Assembly: GCA_030704615.1 (NCBI GenBank)
Contig: CM060731.1
Coordinates: 59,686,756-59,750,755, forward strand
Direction of reading: 5' to 3'
Source of the DNA: Takakia lepidozioides
Lineage: Eukaryota; Streptophyta; Takakiopsida; Takakiales; Takakiaceae
DNA length: 64,000 nucleotides
Shown here: piece after piece, positions 27,655 to 37,048 of the stretch
How positions within the stretch are numbered: position 1 is the stretch's first letter
Layout of the letters: each line of letters begins with the position of its first letter
Position numbers and translations under genes: made by a program
Notes under the pieces: model-generated
Databases searched by the model: none
Told to the model about the DNA's origin: nothing
What the model saw: the letters and a program-made list of their open reading frames with translations, nothing else

Positions 27655-28160
27655 GGTGAGTGCACTGCCCATTGTGTGGGCAATCTGAAGACAATATTCA
27701 TTTTCTGATACACTGTCTGGGGTTCTCTCACCAAATGGGCTAAGTCTCTAGAATCCATTCAAGTGGGGGCGCTTAAGGAGTGTATGTCAGCATGCTCCAA
27801 AACAGCCAATGTGGTTGTTCAAGGTGAGTTTGGCATTCCATCATTAAGCTCCCGACGAGATGAAATCAAGGTCAGATGGTGGGGTCAGCTGCAACATATG
27901 CCCAACACCAGATATCCTAAGTTAATCGACTCTATATCTTGGAAACCCTAAACCCTGTCAAACAGGCGAAGTCCTGGCAGAAGAGAGTAGAAAAGATTCT
28001 CAAGGACCTTGACCTGGATCCGCAAGTCTTGACCCTGCTGGATAAATCTGACTTAGAGGCTGTAGTGTCTGAAGCCATGTCTGTTGCCATGAGATTGTCT
28101 GATGAAAATGAAGTTAGGCAGAGAACTTCCCTGAACTTGTTCCAGTCAGTGACATTTGGC
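27655..28160 (+). mobile_element. LINE reverse-transcriptase C-terminal fragment, left arm of inverted repeat
   Basis: The plus strand encodes GALKECMSACSKTANVVV, then VRWWGQLQHMPNTRYPKL, then NPVKQAKSWQKRVEKIL. The RWWGQLQHMP motif resembles the tail of LINE-type reverse transcriptases. The same DNA is present in reverse at about 29205-29705. The frame shifts between the WKP and NPVKQ parts, so the fragment is not functional. Confidence 0.65.
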
Positions 28161-28401
28161 CATAGACGGCTAAGGAGGCTGGCAACACATTTATGTGTTT
28201 CAAAGCAACCAGCAAACCGGTTGCAGGGAGGACAGAGACGACGAGGTGATGCGAGAACCCGGGGGGTGCACTCCAGCCAATATGTACCAGCCACGTGCGT
28301 GCACAGGAGGGGGTATTTTAAACCCCTCCATGTACAACATTATACATATAGAGGGGGGTTTATATCACCTTAAATATAATCTTACAGGAGGGGGTTACTA
28401 A

Positions 28402-28500
28402 GTTTTAGGAGTAGTCTAGTGGTAAGGGCGTAGAATGTGGCGTGACACATCGCGGGATCAAATCGCGATGCAATGCTTTTTTGCTTTTCTTTTTTTTCTT
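28402..28500 (+). mobile_element. tRNA-like SINE head (candidate)
   Basis: TAGTCTAGTGG at 28412-28422 fits the pol III A-box consensus fully, and GGATCAAATCG at 28455-28465 fits most of the B-box. The spacing is right for a tRNA. No convincing cloverleaf 3' half was found, and a T-rich tract follows, so a tRNA-derived SINE or tRNA relic is more likely than a working tRNA gene. Confidence 0.45.
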
Positions 28501-28843
28501 TTCTCCCCGCGATCTGTCTCCCGCGGGCTCTCTTTTCCCTCCTCCCCCGCACCCCTTCCGTGTCAGCATGGTCTTAGCATGCCATGAGCTTTGTGACCCC
28601 CTCTCTTTCTTGTTTTTTTTCCCCTCTTATCCCATAAGATCTTTGAGCTTCCTGCAGCCATTGTGAAGTACAATCGCATTCTACCAAGATTTGGTGTTTG
28701 CGGAATAGTGGCACCCTTCCATGGCCTAAGCATACTCAACAAGGCCTGGCTCCGGAGGCTGAGACAGAAGCTTCAGTTCATCTTGTGGCTCCTGAGAAAC
28801 CTGGTCGCTATCTCTCATTGGCGTCTGGTAGCACCTGCTGGTC

Positions 28844-29705
28844 CTAAGTTTGGTCATCGGGTTTGGGTTTTGATTCAGGTATGTCCAAACTGATTGCTTT
28901 TCTTTTGTTCTGTTCCTCTGTGCCTCTCCACCTATCCTCAGCCTCGAGACTTTCAAAGTTGGTAAACAGGGGTATATGCACAATTCCCTTGATAGAATTG
29001 AAGAGAGCGTCTCTTTGGTGAGAGAACCCCGGACAGTGTATCAGAAAACGAATACTGTCTTCAGGTTGCCCACACAACGGACAATTGCACTCTCCCTTTC
29101 CTCTCTGCTTCTGTTTGCTGTTCAAAGGTAGGCTTCCTGCCCTGAGTTTAAATTTCAGTCTAGTGCCGAGAGTGGGTAGACCCTTGAGGTCATCCAAGTT
29201 GTCCACCCCCATGTCACTGACTGGAACATGTTCAGGGAAGTTCTCTGCCTAACTTCATTTTCATCAGACAATCTCATGGCAACAGACATGGCTTCAGACA
29301 CTACAGCCTCTAAGTCAGATTTATCCAGCAGGGTCAAGACTTGCGGATCCAGGTCAAGGTCCTTGAGAATCTTTTCTACTCTCTTCTGCCAGGACTTCGC
29401 CTGTTTGACGGGGTTTAGGGTTTCCAAGATATAAAGTCGATTAACTTAGGATATCTGGTGTTGGGCATATGTTGCAGCTGACCCCACCATCTGACCTTGA
29501 TTTCATCTCGTCGGGAGCTTAATGATGGAATGCCAAACTCACCCTGAACAGCCACATTGGCTGTTTTGGAGCATGCTGACATACACTCCTTAAGCGCCCC
29601 CACTTGAATGGATTCTAGAGACTTAGCCCATTTGGTGAGAGAACCCCAGACAGTGTATCAGAAAATGAATATTGTCTTCAGATTGCCCACACAATGGGCA
29701 GTGCA
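28844..29705 (-). mobile_element. LINE reverse-transcriptase C-terminal fragment, right arm
   Basis: Reading on the minus strand from 29705, the same GALKECMSAC, RWWGQLQHMP and NPVKQAKSWQ segments appear. They are followed (29212-28850) by LPTLGTRLKFKLRAG and a zinc-knuckle-like segment CPLCGQPEDSIRFLIHCPGF. That Cys-Cys-His-Cys pattern is typical of the end of LINE ORF2. Frame breaks at about 29215 and elsewhere make it a relic. It forms an inverted repeat of roughly 500 bp with 27655-28160. Confidence 0.7.
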
Positions 29706-29830
29706 CTCCCCCTTTCCTCTCTGCTACTGTTTGTTGTTCAAAGGTAGGCTTCCTGCCCTGAGTTTAAATTTCAGTCTAGTGCCGAGAGTGGGTGGACCCT
29801 TGAGGTCATCCAAGATGTCCACAGATTAGC
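29640..29830 (-). mobile_element. Short extra copy of LINE C-terminal DNA
   Basis: Nearly the same DNA as 29035-29215, in direct orientation, including the segment encoding GTRLKFKLRAG. It ends abruptly at about 29825, where a different coding fragment begins, which marks a recombination junction. Confidence 0.6.
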
Positions 29831-30250
29831 GATTGTACTTTTGCTATGATCCCCCACAAAATTTCCATAAAGCTTACTACATTCCCCACAAAACAGCTTA
29901 ACTATGCCATTGTGATCCCACGACTTTAGACACCATATGTGGTCATCTATACTAGTCCTCTTCATGTCACTCTTAAGCTTCTCGATAGCTTGTGCGTACT
30001 TATCCAAGATTTCCGCAGGGAGCAAAGTGGACTTCATGTCGGGCTACCATCTCCACTTCATGCGGTCTCATAATACATTTCCAGATGGAACCTGCTCTTT
30101 CCAAATCCATTCCGTTGTTTTTAACCGGTACAACCCAGTTGGCAGAAATGAAATATTGACCAGACTTCATCATATGGAGAAGAACACTGAAGACAGCGTT
30201 GGATTCAATTGCCCTCTCATCTTGTATTATACTCGTCCACTCCATCTAGA
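29829..30250 (-). pseudogene. Unidentified coding fragments, including copy 2 of the RPHEVEM fragment
   Basis: The minus strand at 30037-29829 reads EILDKYAQAIEKLKSD and LFCGECSKLYGNFVGDHSKS, a Cys-rich segment of unknown family. Directly upstream, 30245-30045 reads ANWVVPVKNNG and WKCIMRPHEVEM, repeating the fragment at 27.1-27.4 kb. I do not recognise either. Transposon origin is an inference from the context. Confidence 0.4.
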
Positions 30251-30495
30251 TTTCACAAGCCGTATCTGATTCGCAGCAGAAACTCTTCATCGCAAACCAT
30301 TTTTTGATGCACATGTCTCCACGAGCCACCTATGATGTTATGAAACTAGGGCAGATGAATGATATCAAGTACATCATCAGAGCTGCACCAAAAATCATTC
30401 ATTACTACATTAACACAATGTCACGGTACTTAGGAAAATTTGCAACACATAAGAGACCATATCTCCCCACTACATATGTAGTGAGTCTCCCTTTT

Positions 30496-30780
30496 TTAAG
30501 AGACAACGTCCCTGTTGTCCATTGTACCTCCTTCCTTGGTCACATCCTGCACATATAGTTTAATGTCTCGCTTGCTGCGCACCCATATCTTGCGAGCACC
30601 ATCCTTCAACAAACATTTGCGTTCAACCTCACTGGCTGGTCTCGAATTCTCTGGATTTTTGTACCCCTGAAAGGAATACGGCCCCTCCCATCGACTTACC
30701 ATAGCTCCCTGCTTTCCTGGTCGAATCATCATCACCAAAGCGTTATCAGACAGCTCCTTATACTGATGACCAGCTCCTTT
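30496..30780 (-). pseudogene. Possible integrase C-terminal (GPY-like) fragment
   Basis: The minus strand reads ALVMMIRPGKQGAMVSRWEG followed by PYSFQGY, then ARKIWVRSKRDIKLYV. Basic residues around RWEGPY resemble the GPY/F module at the end of LTR-retrotransposon integrases. No catalytic core, LTR or primer-binding site was found, so the call is tentative. Confidence 0.3.
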
Positions 30781-31520
30781 CACTAGAAGAAAAACGTGGA
30801 ATAACCACTCTATTAACCACTTATTATGAGTGGTAAAAGACACTAAACCACTCTGGCCCCAGAGTGATGAAGAACCAGTGGATTAGGACAAGTGAGTGGT
30901 AAAAGACATCACGTGGCACTAGTGGTTAAGGACAGTGGTTCGAACCACTCACGTCCGGGTCCACCTGTTAGCTGACGTGTCACAATGGTAAATTAACCAC
31001 CGTGACGTGTCACAGTGGTAAACTGACGTGTCATAGACACTCTCAACATGGACACGTGTCGTGTGTCAGTGCTACGAAATGGATGGAGTGAAAAATTCAA
31101 TGACTTCTGAAACCCCTCGTTGAGTGATCATGAAATGACTCATATAGTCATTCTATGAAAACTGAGAATATACAATATCATTCATAGCGTGGTTATGTGA
31201 GTGGATGACGTCTCTCAGCAGGTCATTGGAATGATTACCCACAGAGTGGTATGTAAGCTATTTGAGTCATCCACGGTGTCTCTCTGAGTGGGAACTATGG
31301 ATTGGAGTGATTACTAACAGAGTGGTGTGTAAGTGATTAGGAATACCACTGGAGGAATCCATACCACTAATACAGTAATATATAGGTGATTACTCATACC
31401 ACTATATGAGTGGTAATGTGGGCAATTGTGTGCATTTGGCTACTCCCATAGTTTTAAATTATACCACTATTACAGTGATGTGCAAGTGATTAGGAACATG
31501 ACTAGAGGAACACATACCAC
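30781..31520. mobile_element. Possible CACTA-type terminus with AGTGGT subterminal repeats
   Basis: The sequence starts CACTAGAAGAAAAACGTGG, close to plant CACTA ends. Many copies of AGTGGT or ACCACT follow in both orientations (for example near 30806, 30829, 30895, 31246, 31320 and 31391), as in CACTA subterminal regions. A matching right end and a 3-bp target duplication were not found, so the extent is uncertain. Confidence 0.45.
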
Positions 31521-31689
31521 TAGTGTAGTGAAAGAAGTACCATTGGGGATTCAAGCCCCACAAAATAGAATAGAATCCCAGAGAGTAAGTGCTAGAACAC
31601 TGTCAACAAAATCCAGCCATGATAAAAGTCTGAGCCTAACTTCTACACGACGTCTCTGCATGCATGCTAGGAACACTGAACTCATGCCT

Positions 31690-32760
31690 TAAGTTCATGA
31701 AGTTTTTTCCTCCGTTGTCCCCACCATTGATTGGGTCAGAAAAAGTATTCATTCCACAGCTTCTCCTCGTCTCAGTTGTTACATGTTTCTGGATACATCC
31801 CTGTTGTCACATTGGCAGTACCATGTCAAAGTCGCTCCAAACTATCAAAGGCTCACTCAACTAGCTAACTTGCAGAATTCAACATGAAAACTTAGGGCCG
31901 ATTCTGATAAGAGGGAAAAATAGGGTGAAATGTGTTGAAGAAGGTGCCTTCATTACCAGTGCCTGAGTTTATCATTGTGCCGCTGCTGCTGCGACTTCTA
32001 GTTGACCATCTACCCATGCAGGTTTCTTGTAGCTATTGATCCATCTAGTACATTTCCAGCTTTGGTGATGCAACCATGCACCTCCGATGCCCTTTCCCAG
32101 GGCTGCCAGGCTTGCTCACGCACTGCAAACGCACACAAACATGATGTGGTCGAACTTCACCCCTTCCCCCATCATTTGCTTTCAGGTCTCCAAAGCCCCA
32201 TACAGCGCCCTTGCTCTACACACCCTGCAAGCATCACATTCCACAACACCACATTTCATTCAGCCATAGTGTTGAACACTCCCTTGGCATCCTCAATGCT
32301 ACTATATTTGGCATACATGGCCACCAGAGCAGTGTTCAGGATGACATCTGGAACAATTGCAGATTTGATCATGTCACCAGGGATCTCTTTGCCCTTTTCC
32401 AGGGCTGCTAGACACACTGCAAACACACACAAACCTTATGTCAGCGGGCTTCACCCCTTCCCCCATCATTTGCTCATAGGTTGGAGCCTCCATCCCGCAC
32501 CCCTGTTGTGCATACCCCGCAAGCATCGCACTCCACGACACCACATCTCGTTCAGCCATAGTGTTGAACACTCCCTTGGCATCCTAGATGCACCCACATT
32601 TTGCAAACATGTTCACCAGGGTATTGTTCAGAATGACATCTGATACAATTCCAGCTCTGAAGATGACGCCATGGACCTCTTTCTCCTTTTCCACATTTGG
32701 CATACATGTCCACCAGGACAGAGGCAGTGTTCAGAATGACATCTGGTAATCTGACAAACA
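31690..32760 (-). pseudogene. Captured OSB and PPR gene fragments
   Basis: Minus-strand DNA at 31690-31790 resembles an OSB-type PDF motif (a relative of WNEYFSDPSQWW). From 32760 down to 32060 there are at least two PPR-type segments (FNTMAERDVVSWSAMLAGYA; EQMMGEGVKP). Frames are broken. PPR proteins bind organellar RNA and OSB proteins bind organellar ssDNA; here only shreds remain, in the same order and strand as in the fragments at 58.1-58.7 kb. Confidence 0.65.
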
Positions 32761-32768
32761 TTCTCCTT

Positions 32769-33050
32769 TTAGAATTGTCCTAGCAAATGCCCCAACCCTA
32801 CTGACTTAGAGGCTGTAGTGTCCAAAGCCATGTCCGTTTCCAGAAAATTGTCTGATGAAAATGAAGTTAGGCAGAAAACTTCCCTGGACTTGTTTCCAGT
32901 CTGTGACATGGGGGAGGACATCATGGATGACCTCAAGGGTCTACCCACTCTCGGCACCAGACTGAAATTTAAACTAAGGGCAGGAATCCTACCTTTGAAT
33001 AGCAAACAAAAGCAGAGAAGAAAGGGAGAGTGCAATTGCACCCAACTCAA
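32769..33050 (+). mobile_element. Third LINE C-terminal fragment
   Basis: The plus strand reads SRKLSDENEVRQKTSLDLF and LPTLGTRLKFKLRAG, the same LINE tail as at 27.9 and 29.2 kb. It is truncated on both sides between PPR and OSB fragments. Confidence 0.6.
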
Positions 33051-33099
33051 CTTATCACACTAGTTCCTATGGTCAATTGCATCTGCTACACTCTGTAAT

Positions 33100-33345
33100 C
33101 TGACAGGCATTCACCTTTTTGCCTCGGTTGTCCCACCAGTTACTAGGGTCAGAAAAGTATTCATCCCACAGCTTCTTCTCATATCTGTTACCTGTTTTTG
33201 GATACTTAGGGACAACTCTGATATGTTGAAGAAGGTACCTTCATTAGCAGTGGGCCTTGTTCTATCAGTTGCGCTGCTGCCATCGCTGTTTCCAGTTGAC
33301 CATCTACCCACTCGTAGCCGTTGTGCTATTGAAGAAGGTGCCCCC
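33100..33345 (-). pseudogene. OSB-type PDF-motif fragment
   Basis: The minus strand reads EKKLWDEYFSDPSNWWDNRG, the conserved core of the plant OSB PDF motif (W-x3-F-x2-P-x2-WWDNR). Further on it reads GRWSTGNSDGS, a relative of VDGQLEA at 58.6 kb. It ends just before the transposon end at 33357. Confidence 0.65.
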
Positions 33346-33356
33346 CCTTCCCCCAT

Positions 33357-33480
33357 CAGGGGCTGCTATTTCATGAGCCATGAGCCATGAGCGGCATGAG
33401 CCATGAGCAGAGTCGTAAGTGTCGAAAAAAACATGAGCAGGACTATTTTCTAGAAATGAGTGTCCGCGGGAATAGGGTGT
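33357..33480. mobile_element. Left end of the outer transposon, copy F1
   Basis: The end reads CAGGGGCTGCTATTTCATG and is followed by six CATGAGC-type repeats, then CCGCGGGAATAGG. The same end occurs at 58913. The 11-kb element at 46811 starts CAGGGGGTGCTATT, also followed by TGAGCC repeats and a CCGCGG motif, so both belong to one family. The bases before the end are TCCCCCAT; a matching duplication at the far end was not found. Confidence 0.7.
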
Positions 33481-33829
33481 CACAGTCATAGGGGGAGAAG
33501 GACCTCCCGATGAAGGAGGTTCGGCAATGTTTTCTAGAATTACATATTGAAAGGCAATGTTTCGCGAATGGTAGTGTGGTACCGCTCTCTACAATGGGGG
33601 CCCATTTCAGCCTACCAGCCACTTGCAAAATCCACCCACACTCCCAATCCCAAACGAAATGAGGAATGATGCATTCTAAGAACGATGCATTCTGGGAACG
33701 ATGGATACAGAATAGAACAAAAAGAGGGCACAATGGGGTTTTTATTGATCCACATGAATTGCATTTGAAGCACGTCTACTGTGCTGATCGTGCAAACAAA
33801 TCTTTAGCCCTATGCCTTCTGAATACAAG

Positions 33830-34542
33830 TCACGTTGTCAATGGGACTTCGACTGCTCTGAGAACTAGCTCATGAGTCATCGGGCTCCTCCAGGTAATCT
33901 GGATTGCAGCCGTTGTACCGCCCCTGTTGATGTTCACCACAATGTCGTGCCCTTCAATCATACCACCATCGAATATGGAAAGTTTCACGTTTTCGTCGTC
34001 CACACCAATGCGAATGTCCCCATACAATGGAGAAGAGGAGCGCATTCCTTCAGGAGTATAAGTCTCTCCGATGGAGTCCACCCACATCCACTGGCAGCAG
34101 TTCCACCGCAACAGCATAGCAGTGCGCATTCTTCTGCATGGGTGCCCGTCGTAGCTGGGAAAATCGGAATCAAGGATGCGCAGGAGCCACGGACTCCTCA
34201 GACCAAGATCGTCACCCGCTCGAAGGCGTACTGGCCTGGGATATACTCAAAAGCGGACAATGTTTCCACATTCAAACCAGTATCTTCTGTGTAATCTGTG
34301 TACCAGATAACGATGTCTCCCGATGTGGCCGAATACATTGCATAATCGAAGCCTCCATAAGGGCAATCGTCCCGGTTCCGGAAGCACGGCATCCTTGCAA
34401 AGGAGGACCTGAGGACGTCTTTGATGCCGATGACAATGACCTTGCGGACAGCAACGAAGCCCTTAGATTTTAGAAATGAGGAGAAGCGGAAGAGCAGTGC
34501 GGGCTCCAATAATGGAGCATTTGGGTCACATGTACCCACCAA
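33830..34542 (-). pseudogene. Unknown transposon-borne protein, head-to-head pair member 1 (F1 copy)
   Basis: About 230 codons. Conserved segments are CFRNRDDCPYGGFDYAMYS, GDIVIWYTDYTEDTG, SIGETYTPEG, PLYGDIRI and FDGGMIEGHDIVVN, ending HELVLRAVEVPLTT. The other member of the pair (34913-35526) has matching segments in the same order, so the two are ancient paralogues facing apart. This copy has lost one base near 34215, where the 59.4-60.1 kb copy reads FERGDDLGLRS, and so changes frame. No known domain was recognised. The many aromatic and glycine-rich strands suggest a beta-rich fold; that is inference. Confidence 0.6.
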
Positions 34543-34912
34543 TCATCATGTAACGTGTTCATCACGCCAGCGGTGGATGAACCGATACCTCTTTCTCATC
34601 CACGGGGTATAGTTTGAAATCTGCCACCGAAGTCCATCCCCCGGATGGAAATTCGGCGCCGCATTTACATCGAAGGGGGGATGGACTTCGTCGTCTCGAG
34701 TGGCTATAGGCCCACCTGGCACTTACTGCCCATACTTTGCATGGCAGGGAAGGAAAATTGAAACGGCTACATTCATGGAGCAGCCAATCTTCATCCGTGC
34801 AGGTTCCTGTCGGGGGAAAATTAAATGTGCCCTGGAGTGTTTGTGAGGAATTGCAGCGTTTGCTTGAATTTCTTCCAGCCACCGCACTGCTGCCTCCTCC
34901 ATCCGGGAGCTG
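34543..34912. promoter_or_regulatory. Shared 5' region of the head-to-head pair, with an inverted repeat
   Basis: This lies between two outward-facing genes. An inverted repeat with arms GAAGTCCATCCCCC (about 34630) and GGGGGATGGACTTC (about 34677) encloses a copy of the CGGCGCCGCATTT motif. The F2 copy at about 60176-60230 keeps the arrangement. A bidirectional promoter or protein-binding site is inferred from position. Confidence 0.45.
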
Positions 34913-35526
34913 TTGTCATTGAGCGTACTCCGCTACTCTTTTTCAAGGATGCCGTGCCGTCGAAATCCTGCTGACTGCCCTTATCATGGCCACGATTATG
35001 CTATGTTCAAACCAGAATCAGGAGACATCATTGTCTGGCTCTCTGTTTTCACAGACGCTTCTGGAATCAAGCGGGAGTCTTTGCGCGCAGTGGAGTATCT
35101 GGAGGGCTATTACCGCTTTGAGCGAGGTGAGGGCGAGGGTCAATGCGGTCCGTGGGTCCTGAAAATTGTTGACCTCGATATACCAAGGTGGAATGGGATG
35201 CGGACAGATCACGCACGGCCTCACTTTGGCGCTGGAACTGCTGCCAGTGGACCAGGGAGGACGGCACCGGGGAAAACTATATTCGTGGAGTTCACTCCGC
35301 TTTTCCAGTGTATGGAGACATTCGGCTGAGTTGCGAAGACGAATCGCACGGGCACAAGAGGCCCACAGTGACCTTGTCAATGTATGATGGTGGTATGATT
35401 GATGGGCATGACATCGTCGTCAGCTCCACCAAGGGCACCAGAACGACCGCATTGCAGTTTACCTCGAGGTGCCGCATCAGTAATAAGCTTGTTTTGAGGG
35501 CTATCGAAGTTCCGTCGACATGGTGA
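34913..35526 (+). pseudogene. Unknown transposon-borne protein, head-to-head pair member 2 (F1 copy)
   Basis: Closely matches the intact ORF at 60371-61027 (RRNPADCPYHGHDYAMFKPE, SGDIIVWLSVF, VHSAFPVYGDIRLSCED, MYDGGMIDGHDIVVS, LVLRAIEVPSTW). Relative to that copy, one base is missing near 35202 (gatgcggac against gatgctggac), which splits the frame. A polyadenylation-like AATAAA follows at about 35597. Confidence 0.65.
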
Positions 35527-35799
35527 CGCCCATGTAGAAGGAGGAAGGGCTTAGATTTGTCTGGAGTTGTTAAATGTGAGACACCGTGTTCGATCAATAA
35601 AACAACCCATCGTACCTCACTTCTGTGTGCTTGTGTTTCATCGTGTTCAGGAACTGCCGTAATTGACCCACTGTTTACAATTTGAGGTCTCATTTCTACA
35701 ATGTGTGTGTCCATATGAATATACCAGAGTCAGCAATATCAGAGTCCTGAGGTGACGAAAATCCATCTATGAGTAAAAGGAAACATGTACACGCCGAAG

Positions 35800-36870
35800 C
35801 TCGGAATTCGGCACCGCATTTCATTTTTCTCCATGCAGCGATTTCTGGTAGCTCCCTTTCCTCCGTTGTCGTCGTAACGGAAATGTTGTACAGCATTTCA
35901 TTTCCTGACATGGCATTACCATACTTCGAATTTGAAATGCGGCGCCGCATTTCCATATTGGACCTTGAATTGTCCGAGCATGTCCAGACGCTAATGCTTG
36001 TCAATGTCCATACTTGAAATGCGCCACCGCATTTCCATGTCCGTCATTGGAATTTCGTACCAGACAATGAAATGCGGCACGGCATTTCCGGAGAGCACAA
36101 TGGACTGCGGTGCCGCATTTTCGTCGAAGGGTCTGGAATTGGACAAACAACGATGTCCGTTCTGGAAATGCGGCACCGCATTTCCATGTCCATCATCAAA
36201 ATATCGTATTGGACAATGGAATGCGGTGCCGCATTTCCGTCCAACAAGACGGAATGCCCACACGGGTCTGGAATTGGACAAACAACGATGTCTGTTTTGG
36301 AAATGCGGCGCCGCATTTTCATGTTGGGCAATCGAAAGTTTTTATAGGACAATGTAAGTTTTTATAGGACAATGTAAGTTTTTATAGGACAATGGAATGC
36401 GGTGCCGTATTTCCGTCAAAGGGTCTGGAATTGGACAAACAACGATGTCCGTTTTGGAAATGCGGCGCCGCATTTCCATGTACGTCATCAAAATTTCTTA
36501 TTGGACAATGGAATGCGGTGTCGCATTCCCGTTTAGCATCATGGAATGGGGAGCCGCATTTCCGTCGATGGGTCTGCAGCTGGAAAAATGTCCATCTCCA
36601 AAAGGTAAATGCGGCACCGCATTTCCATGTTCGACCTTCGCATTTCCATTTACCTCCATGGAAGGAGCTGGCAATCGGCAAAACTGCCGTGTCGGAAACG
36701 GAAATGCGGCACCGCATTTCCGTTTGTCCGAACAGTTTCTGATGTCCAAACCATGAAAAGGAAAATTGTTCTTGCCCCGGTTTTGGAAATGCGGTGCCGC
36801 ATTTCCAAAGGAGGTTTTTGCAATTGCCACATTTCCGTTCCGACATTGAAATGCGGTGCCGCATTTCAGA
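35800..36870. repeat. Palindrome array I (AAATGCGGYRCCGCATTT)
   Basis: About 16 copies of a GC-centred palindrome, perfect core AAATGCGGCGCCGCATTT, usually extended by GG and CC. Centres are near 35946, 36026, 36079, 36114, 36176, 36229, 36310, 36405, 36466, 36519, 36617, 36710, 36795 and 36857. Most centres are GGCGCC, GGTGCC or GGCACC. Spacers are unique, tens of bases long, and often contain ATTGGACAA or ACAACGATGTCCG. The array lies between the 3' ends of two convergent genes. Confidence 0.95.
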
Positions 36871-37048
36871 TTTTGGGAGGGACCAGGTTTGACGATGTTG
36901 TCGTTGAGAAGCACATGGGAGAGGGGACATGAAGGACGGGGAGAATTTCCTTTATATACTTTGGAATAGAATTTAAATGTATAGAGAGTTCATTAAAATT
37001 CTATTAATCTTGAAAATCATCACTATCGTCGTCCTCTCCTTGACTGTC

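Noticed and set aside
28412-28475. Functional tRNA gene
   Set aside because: The A box fits but the B box is imperfect and no acceptor stem could be paired; a SINE head or relic is likelier.
36000-36930. Overlapping open frames of 60-180 codons on both strands rich in MRHRIS, NAAPHF and CGAAFP
   Set aside because: They are translations of the repeated palindrome in different frames; the repeating unit is DNA-level and both strands are open equally.
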